This document shows, piece by piece, positions 57,715 to 64,000 of a stretch of 64,000 nt of DNA. Within the stretch, counting starts at the first letter, position 1. Each line of letters begins with the position of its first letter. Source of the DNA: Cryobacterium sp. PH31-L1 (lineage in GTDB: Bacteria > Actinomycetota > Actinomycetes > Actinomycetales > Microbacteriaceae); contig NZ_JASISM010000006.1 in NCBI RefSeq assembly GCF_030063145.1, positions 282,665 through 346,664 on the forward strand, written 5' to 3'. The notes beneath the pieces were generated by a model, which did not search any database, had not been told where the DNA came from, and worked only from the letters and a program-made list of their open reading frames with translations. Both the position numbers and the translations under genes were made by a program.

Positions 57715-59238
57715 ATGTCTGACACCACTGCACACCCGTTTTCTACCGCCACCGGAACCGACGTTCGCGTGCGGTTCTGCCCCTCGCCGACCGGAACGCC
57801 GCACGTAGGCCTCATTCGTACCGCCATGTTCAACTGGGCCTACGCCCGGCACAACGGCGGCAAGATGATCTTCCGCATCGAGGACACCGACGCCGCCCGT
57901 GACAGCGAAGAGAGCTTTCTGCAGCTCGTCGACGCTATGCGCTGGCTCCAGCTGGACTGGGACGAAGGCGTCGATGTCGGCGGCCCCCAGGCGCCGTACC
58001 GCCAGAGCGAGCGCCATGACATCTATCTCGGCGTCATCGAGCAGCTCAAGGCCAGCGGCCACATCTACGAGAGTTTCGTCACCGGCGAAGAGATCGAAAA
58101 GCGCAACCGCGATCTCGGACGCGACCCCAAGATGGGCTACGACAACTTCGAGCGCGACCTCACCGACGAGCAGAAGGCGGCGTACCGGGCCGAGGGCCGC
58201 TCCCCGGCGCTACGCCTGCGGGTGCCCGATACCGAGCTGTCCTTCGACGACCTCGTGCGCGGCGAGATCACCTTCCCGGCCGGATCGTTCAGTGACTTCG
58301 TCGTGGTGCGCCCCAACGGTCACCCGCTGTACCCCTTCGTGAACCCCGTCGACGACGCGCTCATGGGAGTCACCCACGTGCTGCGCGGCGAGGACCTGCT
58401 CTCCTCGACCCCTCGCCAGATCGCGCTGTACCACGCGCTCATCGACATCGGCGTGACCACGTTCGTGCCGCGTTTTGGCCACCTGCCCTACGTCATGGGC
58501 GATAAAAACAAGAAGCTCAGTAAGCGTGACGCCGAGGCGAACCTGTTCCTGCACCGGGACCGCGGATTCATCCCCGAGGGTTTGCTCAACTACCTCGCCC
58601 TGCTGGGCTGGTCGCTCTCTCACGACCGTGACGTGTTCTCGATCGACGAGTTCACGGCCGCCTTCGACGTCGTGAACGTCAACCCCAACCCGGCCCGCTT
58701 CGACCTCAAGAAGGCCGAATCGATCAACGGCGACCACATTCGCCAGCTCGACGCTGCCGACTTCGCCGCCCGCCTGGTTCCCTACCTGGTGACCGCCGGC
58801 GTGTTCGGCGAGACTCCGAGCGAGGCCGAACTGGCCCTGCTCGCCCAGGGCGCACCGCTCATCCAGGAGCGCATCGCCCTGCTCGGCGAAGCGCCCGCCA
58901 TGCTCGGTTTTCTGTTCGTGACCGGCGCCGACCTGGTTCTCGAAGCGGATGCTCTCACCTCCCTCCCGCAGAACGCCGTAGACATTCTCGGCGCAAGCCG
59001 CACCGCACTGGAAGGTATTCCGTCTGCGGAATGGACTACCGACCGGGTGCACGCGCTGCTCGCAGAGACCCTCATCGAGGGCCTGGGCCTCAAGCCTCGC
59101 GTCGCTTTCGGACCGCTGCGCGTCGCGCTGTCGGGCCGTAAGATCTCGCCGCCGCTGTTTGAATCCATGGAAATCCTCGGTCAGGCCGAGACCCTGGGCC
59201 GCCTGGATCGGGCCCTGGCTACAATTTCGGCAGCCTGA
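57715..59238 (+). CDS. gltX: Glutamyl-tRNA synthetase
   Basis: The 507-residue protein has the class I motifs [11 protein letters not shown] (HIGH variant) near residue 24 and KKLSKRD (KMSKS) near 265. The domain order and length match bacterial GltX. No ribosome-binding site is visible before the ATG, and TAGAAT ends eight bases upstream, so the message may be leaderless. A tRNA-Gln gene follows; many actinobacteria make Gln-tRNA by GltX plus GatCAB, which fits. Confidence 0.96.
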   Translation: MSDTTAHPFSTATGTDVRVRFCPSPTGTPHVGLIRTAMFNWAYARHNGGKMIFRIEDTDAARDSEESFLQLVDAMRWLQLDWDEGVDVGGPQAPYRQSERHDIYLGVIEQLKASGHIYESFVTGEEIEKRNRDLGRDPKMGYDNFERDLTDEQKAAYRAEGRSPALRLRVPDTELSFDDLVRGEITFPAGSFSDFVVVRPNGHPLYPFVNPVDDALMGVTHVLRGEDLLSSTPRQIALYHALIDIGVTTFVPRFGHLPYVMGDKNKKLSKRDAEANLFLHRDRGFIPEGLLNYLALLGWSLSHDRDVFSIDEFTAAFDVVNVNPNPARFDLKKAESINGDHIRQLDAADFAARLVPYLVTAGVFGETPSEAELALLAQGAPLIQERIALLGEAPAMLGFLFVTGADLVLEADALTSLPQNAVDILGASRTALEGIPSAEWTTDRVHALLAETLIEGLGLKPRVAFGPLRVALSGRKISPPLFESMEILGQAETLGRLDRALATISAA

Positions 59239-59265
59239 CCTGACCGCCACCGGGCCGGGGACGCG

Positions 59266-59284
59266 CCGAGGAAAGCCTCGGTTT
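59266..59284 (+). terminator. Short terminator-like hairpin after gltX
   Basis: CCGAGG-AAAG-CCTCGG followed by TTT. Confidence 0.55.
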
Positions 59285-59342
59285 GGCCTCTCCGGCCCGA
59301 TTGAGCTAGGCTACTACTCGGCCCGATCTTCGGATAAGGCAT

Positions 59343-59414
59343 TGGGGTATGGTGTAATTGGCAACACGGATGATTCTGGTTCATTTGTTCTTGGTTCGAG
59401 TCCAGGTACCCCAG
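59343..59414 (+). tRNA. tRNA-Gln (anticodon CTG)
   Basis: The acceptor TGGGGTA pairs with TACCCCA, the anticodon arm is GATGA-TTCTGGT-TCATT giving CTG, the T loop is TTCGAGT, and the discriminator is G. CCA is not encoded. Its 3' end is a common integrase target, and an excisionase/integrase pair follows within 400 bases. Confidence 0.95.
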
Positions 59415-59610
59415 CACTAACAGGCGCAGGATTCCGCGGCGAAATCACTTATCGCCCACCCTGTCCGACAGGCCTGAAACAGGCTCTGTGACCAGAAACA
59501 GACCAATAACCCCCTTCAGTAGTGGGTTATGCGCTCTGTTGCCCGGGCAAATACGGCCTCGTCGCGGCATAGGCGGGCTGCTCACGGCATTCGCCGTGCA
59601 CCTGTTGTGC

Positions 59611-59805
59611 ATGGACGCGACGACGCAAACCACTCCTTCGTTTCTCACGCAGCGCGAGCTTTCCGAGTTGCTGCGAATGCCCGAACGCACTCTCGAAGAC
59701 TGGCGCCTGATGCAGACCGGGCCGCCCTATATCAAGCTCGGCCGGCTCGTGCGGTACGACGTGCAGGACGTGCTCACCTGGGTTCACGAACACCGCCATG
59801 GTTAG
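59611..59805 (+). CDS. Excisionase-like HTH protein
   Basis: From ATG 59611 the product has 64 residues with a winged-helix/AlpA-like DNA-binding motif: FLTQRELSELLRMPERTLEDWRL, then GPPYIKLGRLVRYDVQDVLTWV. Such proteins act as recombination directionality factors beside phage integrases. It overlaps the integrase start by eight bases. Confidence 0.85.
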   Translation: MDATTQTTPSFLTQRELSELLRMPERTLEDWRLMQTGPPYIKLGRLVRYDVQDVLTWVHEHRHG

Positions 59806-61003
59806 GCCACAGATCGCAGCCGGTGAAGTGGGCTCAATCGACGTGCAACAGTTGGCGAGCGGCCGATACCGCGCCCGCGGCACCAGCCGTGACGATAGCG
59901 GTACCCGGCATCGCCACGCCGTGACGGCCGATACGCGCGACGAAGCCATCGCCGAGATCCATCGACAGGCGAGGGCGCTGGCTACCGGTGGTGCGGGGGC
60001 ACTTTCACCGTCGAACACGGTCGCCGACGCGGTTGAGCTCTGGCTGTCACAGGTACTCACCCGGGCTAAGGCCGGCAGCCTGTCGTACTCGACCTACGAA
60101 TCGTACGAGACCACGGCCCGCGTCATCATCGTGCCACGGTGCGGGGGAGTGCGGCTCGAACACCTGACGGTCGGTCGCTGCGATCGCATCCTGCAGCGAA
60201 TTCTGGAGGAGGAGACGATCTCGAAGGCTCGGCGCGCACGTGCCGTGCTTAGTCTCGTATGCGGTTACGCCGTTCGCGACGACGCTCTGGTGCAGAACCC
60301 GGTGCGCGACGTACAACGCCTGCCTATGTCGCCGCGCAAAGAATCCGCACTCTCGCCGGTGCAAATCACCGCCATTCGAGGGCGCATGCAGGTTTGGAGG
60401 CTCACCCGCGACGACGGGCCCCGCCCCAACTATCGGGCGCTAATCGACGGCATGGACATCATGATCGGCACCTCGCTGCGCGTCGGTGAATGCATCGGTT
60501 TGCGGCGCTGCGACGTGGACATGACGACGCTGCCGCCGACCCTCATCGTGAACGGAACGATCGTCAGCACCAAGGCGCAGGGTACGCATCGCAAGAACTC
60601 GCCCAAGCGGTCCCGGCAACGGAGGACCATTGCGCTGCCGTCGATGGCAGCAGCAGCTGTGCGGCGACGGCTGGCACTTGCCGAGGCGGATCCGGAGGCG
60701 TTCCTGTTCCCAACGAAGACCGGCCGCTCGTTGAGCGTCAGCAATTACGAACGCCTTCTCCGCGCATTCGTGGAAGACGAGCGCGTCGAATTGGTCAGGA
60801 TGGGCGTCGACGTGGACGAGTACACGACGCACATTTACCGGCGCACGGCCGCGACGCTGATCCAGCGGGCGGCCGGCATCACGCTGGCCTCACGACTCCT
60901 CGGTCACGCGAACGAGCAGACCACCAGGAACAGCTACGTGGTCACGGCCGACATGGTTGATCCGGTGACGGCCGAGATCCTCGACGAGGTGCTCGGCGAG
61001 TGA
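59798..61003 (+). CDS. Tyrosine recombinase (integrase), complete catalytic set
   Basis: The 401-residue protein has a core-binding SAM-like domain (about 70-170) and a catalytic domain with Arg228 (TSLRVGE), a basic hairpin lysine near 266-270, His345 and Arg348 (HIYRR), His370 (LLGHANEQTT) and Tyr380 (NSYVV). All key residues are present, so it is probably active. With the excisionase gene and the upstream tRNA-Gln it forms the left end of an integrated element. Confidence 0.93.
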   Translation: MVRPQIAAGEVGSIDVQQLASGRYRARGTSRDDSGTRHRHAVTADTRDEAIAEIHRQARALATGGAGALSPSNTVADAVELWLSQVLTRAKAGSLSYSTYESYETTARVIIVPRCGGVRLEHLTVGRCDRILQRILEEETISKARRARAVLSLVCGYAVRDDALVQNPVRDVQRLPMSPRKESALSPVQITAIRGRMQVWRLTRDDGPRPNYRALIDGMDIMIGTSLRVGECIGLRRCDVDMTTLPPTLIVNGTIVSTKAQGTHRKNSPKRSRQRRTIALPSMAAAAVRRRLALAEADPEAFLFPTKTGRSLSVSNYERLLRAFVEDERVELVRMGVDVDEYTTHIYRRTAATLIQRAAGITLASRLLGHANEQTTRNSYVVTADMVDPVTAEILDEVLGE

Positions 61004-61361
61004 GCGATCTCGGTGTCCAGGTGATGGGCACGGATTAACAATGAAGACTTTCCTCGGGAGACCGCAGAACGCCTGCCCGGGACTACGTGCCCTTGAAACT
61101 TAGGCGACACAGAATGGGACGCACCGCAACGCCCGGCAGAGACCACGTCTCGAAACCTGTGGGTTGCGAGACGTTTTGACGAGACAGAAGTGCCTTGCGC
61201 ACCTGTCCAGAGTATTGCAGACCACATCCCTTGCGGTGACAGGGATCTAGTCATTGTCGTCTGGCTGCAGTGGGCGAGTCGACGTGTCTCGTAACGTGTG
61301 TTTTTCCCACCGGATAGCATCTAGGTATGCAAGGACGGTTGGGAGACATCGGGAGGCGTCA
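61004..61361. other. Gap with repeated GTCTCG/CGAGAC motifs, possible recombinase site
   Basis: No gene is convincing here. The hairpin ACGTCTCG ... CGAGACGT at 61145-61174, followed by TTTTG, may end the integrase transcript. Further copies of the motif appear as CGAGAC near 61180 and GTCTCG near 61283. They could be resolvase subsites or operators of the serine recombinase that follows. Confidence 0.4.
61145..61177 (+). terminator. Terminator-like hairpin after the integrase gene
   Basis: ACGTCTCG pairs with CGAGACGT, with inner ACC/GGT pairing, followed by TTTTG. Confidence 0.55.
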
Positions 61362-61943
61362 ATGACGAAGCTGATTGGGTACGCGCGGGTATCGACGAAG
61401 AGTCAGACTCCAGATCGACAGTTAGTTGATCTGCTCGCTGCAGGCGTTCGTCGCGACGACGTATACGTCGATCACGGTGTCAGTGGTGGTCGCGAGCGAC
61501 GTCCGGAGTTCGATGCGGCCTTGGACGCCTTGGAGGCGGATGACACCCTCGTCGTCACGACGCTTGACCGTTTGGGGCGATCGACGGCCAACATGCTGGA
61601 CTTGGCGGGAGTGCTGCGCACACGCGGTGCCGCGCTTCGCGTGTTGAACTTAGGCGGGGGAGATGTGGACACGAGCACGCCGATGGGCGGCATGGTGTTC
61701 ACAGTCATGGCTGCTTTGGCCGAGATGGAACTGGCCATCAAACGCGAGCGCATCGTGGATAGTGTCAACAAACGCCGCGCGGCGGGTAAAGATCTCGGCG
61801 GGCGTCGACATCGCTTCACCGAAAGCCAAATCCTCAATGCCCGCTGCCTGGTCAACGCCGGTGAGTCTGCCACGCAGGTCGCTCGAGATCTGAGCATGTC
61901 GCGGGCTACGCTGTATCGAAGAATTTCCAAACTCCAAGCGTGA
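61362..61943 (+). CDS. Serine recombinase (resolvase/invertase family)
   Basis: The 193-residue product starts at ATG 61362 with GGGAGG six bases upstream. Catalytic Ser11 lies in YARVSTKSQ, with TTLDRLGRS near residue 67 and MAALAEMELAIKRERI near 115. A C-terminal HTH of the Hin type follows (SATQVARDLSMSRATLYRRI). The protein is of normal length and looks intact. Small serine recombinases of this type resolve or invert DNA; I did not find an obvious invertible segment. Confidence 0.93.
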   Translation: MTKLIGYARVSTKSQTPDRQLVDLLAAGVRRDDVYVDHGVSGGRERRPEFDAALDALEADDTLVVTTLDRLGRSTANMLDLAGVLRTRGAALRVLNLGGGDVDTSTPMGGMVFTVMAALAEMELAIKRERIVDSVNKRRAAGKDLGGRRHRFTESQILNARCLVNAGESATQVARDLSMSRATLYRRISKLQA

Positions 61944-62300
61944 GGTAAATCAGTGGGAAGCGGCGAGTTGGAAACTGTGAACTGGAGATACGCTGAATGA
62001 CGTCCAGGGGACGGTAATTTCCAGCCCCGGTCGTGTCCCGCACCCCTCACGCATTCTTGCGATGCGGACGCACCATTCGACTCTTCAGTGCGCATCTGCG
62101 CAATACATTCATGAACCTAGTTGCGGCTCGCTATCCAAGGGACCAATATCTCGTTTTCATTCCGTTGCGGGGGCACTGAATTTGGCTGGCCCGTGAAAAC
62201 GGGGAGTTGGTATCGTTCTTCGCATGTGTGAGCTCTTCCTGTGCGGTGAAATTGGTTGGTAAGAAAACCAACCGACCGGAACTTTATTGGGGGATATGAA
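61944..62300. other. Intergenic region before the secreted-protein gene
   Basis: No gene is seen in these 357 bases. A perfect dyad GGTTGGT-N6-ACCAACC lies at 62254-62273, about 27 bases before the next start, and could be an operator or a hairpin. GC content falls across the region. Confidence 0.4.
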
Positions 62301-63299
62301 ATGCAAAATCGCAACAAAATAGATCGATCCATATTTGGTGCAAGGCATGTTGCCCTAGGACTGACGACAGTCGCTGTCGTCGGATCTCTAATGTTTTCGG
62401 GAACGGTAACGGAGGCCTCGGCCGAAGAGCTTGACTCGGGAGTTTTGTCTGCAATCAGCTCCGCGGCACCGGAGGTTTTGCAGGATGTTGCACAAATCTC
62501 ATGGGACAGCACGGCTGAGGCCGCGTTGGGAAATACGGTCGCCGATGTGACTATCGTGATTCCAAATGAACCAACAGAGGGAATCGCTTTTAGCGGTCCG
62601 ACTTCCAATTCGACCGCCCAAGACTTAAAGTATTCCGGCATGGTTATTGGGCTTCCTTTCGCCTCGGAGGCGCTCCCCGCGGAGCCTGCTTTTGATGGGG
62701 CTGTGTCCTACGACAATGGGAATGAGTCATCAACTGTCCCAATCGTGAAGACTGACGGGTCTCTCCAGATCACGACGATCTTGAGAAGTGTCGAAGCGCC
62801 GACTTCATACATCTATCCGATTGATCTCCCGACCGATGGTTCACTCGAACTTACGGACAACGGTGGTGCGATTGTGTTCGATGTAGACCACGAGGTGACT
62901 GCGTATATCGCTCCCGCCTGGGCCAGGGATGCGTCTGGTGCGACTGTACCCACGCACTACGAGGTTGACGGAAATGCTCTCATCCAAGTCATTGCTCCCA
63001 GCATTGACAGCCTCTACCCGATCGTTGCAGACCCCCAGTTCGCATGGTTTGGGCCGCTGCCTTCAATGAAAATGAATAAAGCGGAAACTGCCAGTGCTCG
63101 GGACCTTCGAGGCGCAGCGGCGATCTGTGGAGGGATAGGTAAATATCTCGGTTGGGGAGCTGTCGCCTTATGCGGTGTGAGCGTGCTTCAGATCGCTGCC
63201 AAGTCAACCATCAATGTTTGGACGGGGCACTGCACACAGCTGGTTCCTGCACCAGGACTTATACTGGCCGTGTCATACAGCGGAGGGTATTGCAGATGA
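62301..63299 (+). CDS. Secreted protein of unknown function, lower GC
   Basis: From ATG 62301 the product has 332 residues. A signal peptide with a long basic start is followed by a hydrophobic stretch (VALGLTTVAVVGSLMFSG) and ASAEE. The middle is rich in beta structure. LYPIVADPQF near residue 250 matches the YPVVADP motif I know from secreted actinobacterial proteins. The C-terminal 60 residues are Gly/Ala-rich and hydrophobic with four cysteines (CGGIGKYLGWGAVALCGVSV ... GHC ... YCR). Codon use is more A/T-rich than in the chromosome. It overlaps the next gene by four bases. It may be a bacteriocin-like or surface protein; this is inference. Confidence 0.75.
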   Translation: MQNRNKIDRSIFGARHVALGLTTVAVVGSLMFSGTVTEASAEELDSGVLSAISSAAPEVLQDVAQISWDSTAEAALGNTVADVTIVIPNEPTEGIAFSGPTSNSTAQDLKYSGMVIGLPFASEALPAEPAFDGAVSYDNGNESSTVPIVKTDGSLQITTILRSVEAPTSYIYPIDLPTDGSLELTDNGGAIVFDVDHEVTAYIAPAWARDASGATVPTHYEVDGNALIQVIAPSIDSLYPIVADPQFAWFGPLPSMKMNKAETASARDLRGAAAICGGIGKYLGWGAVALCGVSVLQIAAKSTINVWTGHCTQLVPAPGLILAVSYSGGYCR

Positions 63300-63538
63300 A
63301 TTTGAGGGACTATTTCGGGAAAGAGGTGCGGCGGGCGCAAAACGCAACGAGCACACGTCGGATAATTTCGTATGCGCCGATAACGATACTGATCGTGCTG
63401 AGTCTTGTGTTTACTGCCAGCCTCCACGCATGGCTGTGGCTCGCACTCGTCTTTCTTGCCCTAGTTGTCGACGTGATCCTTGGAAATCGTTGGGCAAATA
63501 AGGACGCGCTCGAGCGGGCCGAGGCCAGCGCCACATAA
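63296..63538 (+). CDS. Small two-helix membrane protein coupled to the secreted protein
   Basis: The 80-residue product starts at ATG 63296, inside the upstream stop (ATGA). It has a basic N-terminal tail and two adjacent hydrophobic helices (ISYAPITILIVLSLVFTASL and WLWLALVFLALVVDVIL). The tight coupling to a secreted protein suggests a partner, possibly an immunity protein. No family recognised. Confidence 0.7.
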   Translation: MNLRDYFGKEVRRAQNATSTRRIISYAPITILIVLSLVFTASLHAWLWLALVFLALVVDVILGNRWANKDALERAEASAT

Positions 63539-63549
63539 ATACGGGTGAG

Positions 63550-63810
63550 CTACGTGTAAGCAAGCGCGGCAAGCCTGCACGCAAATGCCTCTTTGGGTAG
63601 CTTCCATTCGTTTTCTCGGGCGGCCGTCAGCTTGAGCGCTCTGCGTTCGATGATGGCCGTCCACGACCACAAACAGCATCCTTCCTCTGGGTTGGCGTTG
63701 GCCGTTAATGTGATCGCCGCCAGAGGCCCTGGATCATAAATACCACCGTGTAATCGGCGCCATTCACACCGGAATTTGGTGGACGACGAATGAGTGAGCC
63801 GCAACGCCAC
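63550..63810 (-). CDS. Hypothetical protein, doubtful
   Basis: An 86-residue frame from GTG 63810 reads plausibly (GGIYDPGPLAAITLTANANPEEG, CLWSWTAIIERRALKLTA), with Trp and Cys residues that look protein-like rather than random. It has no clear ribosome-binding site and no recognised family. It may be a fragment of a mobile-element gene. Confidence 0.35.
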   Translation of the reverse strand: MALRLTHSSSTKFRCEWRRLHGGIYDPGPLAAITLTANANPEEGCCLWSWTAIIERRALKLTAARENEWKLPKEAFACRLAALAYT

Positions 63811-63869
63811 GGTTGCTCCAAACGACGCCCTAAACTGCCTACAGAGTGTTCATTTCTCAATCACTGCGG

Positions 63870-64000
63870 GAACTGTTAACGCCGAGCCAAAACAGGGCCA
63901 ATAGTGCCGTTTGAAAACAGGACCACTATCTGTGTTTTCTACTATGCCGTATCAGCGGCGGGCTGGTGGCTCTTGAGTCGATAGCTGACGCCTTGGAGGC
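63870..64000 (+). mobile_element. Possible end of an insertion sequence (IS21-like repeats), cut by the window edge
   Basis: After TGTTAACGCC at 63877 come short, similar repeats, AAAACAGGGCCAAT and AAAACAGGACCACT, about 30 bases apart. Multiple short repeats just inside a TGT end are typical of IS21-family elements. A frame (GTG at 63966) is open to the edge but too short to judge. No transposase is visible, so this is tentative. Confidence 0.3.

Noticed and set aside
59400..64000. Duplicate of the tRNA-Gln 3' end (attR) inside the window
   Set aside because: I searched by eye for repeats of the T-arm and acceptor sequence and saw none; the right end must be outside.
61362..64000. Invertible segment controlled by the serine recombinase
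   Set aside because: No matching pair of 20-30 base inverted sites flanking a promoter or gene was seen.

Overview
The window is about 59.4 kb of ordinary chromosome from a high-GC actinobacterium, followed by about 4.6 kb that looks like the left part of an integrated element. The best fit is a member of the Microbacteriaceae. That placement is inferred from the strong G/C preference at third codon positions, the order serA ... leuB-ilvE-FAH-like-gltX, a DUF222/13E12-type HNH protein, a DUF6458-type small membrane protein, and a short word (CGGATGC/GCATCCG) scattered on both strands. I did not assign a genus.

Layout. 1-9.2 kb (minus strand) is a tightly coupled aerobic carbon monoxide dehydrogenase operon: coxM-coxS-coxL, an XdhC protein fused to a YHS domain, coxD (MoxR ATPase), coxE (VWA), coxG, a second XdhC protein and the start of a PIG-L deacetylase. 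A divergent LysR regulator precedes it. 10.3-15.2 kb holds a CYTH/CHAD protein, flavohaemoprotein with an NsrR-type repressor, a TRIC-type channel and an inositol-monophosphatase-family enzyme. tRNA-Lys(CTT) follows with a clear terminator. 15.6-17.6 kb holds two coupled crotonase-family enzymes. 17.6-21.6 kb is a CitA/DcuS-type two-component pair divergent from a dctA-like symporter. 21.9-25.2 kb is a glycine-betaine/proline ABC operon. 25.2-28.9 kb has a DUF1801 protein, an FKBP lipoprotein and the biotin ECF operon bioY-bioM-bioN. 29.0-30.5 kb holds two overlapping genes for secreted proteins of unknown function. 30.9-32.9 kb is a frameshifted DUF222/HNH gene preceded by two kinds of direct repeat.

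33.0-38.0 kb carries a GH15 glycosidase and a trehalose-6-phosphate synthase/phosphatase fusion. 38.0-52.7 kb is rich in amino-acid biosynthesis: ilvD, ilvB-ilvN-ilvC, serA, leuB-ilvE. Interspersed are small membrane proteins, a TetR/MFS efflux pair and a FAH-family protein with an apparently ruined metal site. 52.8-57.6 kb holds a TetR regulator divergent from an MDR-family reductase and a DJ-1/PfpI protein, then a class V aminotransferase divergent from a LysR regulator. gltX and tRNA-Gln(CTG) close the chromosomal part.

Directly after tRNA-Gln come an excisionase-like HTH protein, a complete tyrosine recombinase, a serine recombinase, then a lower-GC secreted protein coupled to a small two-helix membrane protein. 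The right edge has repeats resembling an insertion-sequence end. The CGGATGC word is frequent up to the tRNA and absent after it, which supports foreign origin.

As a set, the genes suggest an aerobic heterotroph that can supplement energy from CO, with nitrosative-stress, osmotic (betaine, trehalose) and biotin-uptake functions. All functional statements rest on motif reading by eye; no database search was run.
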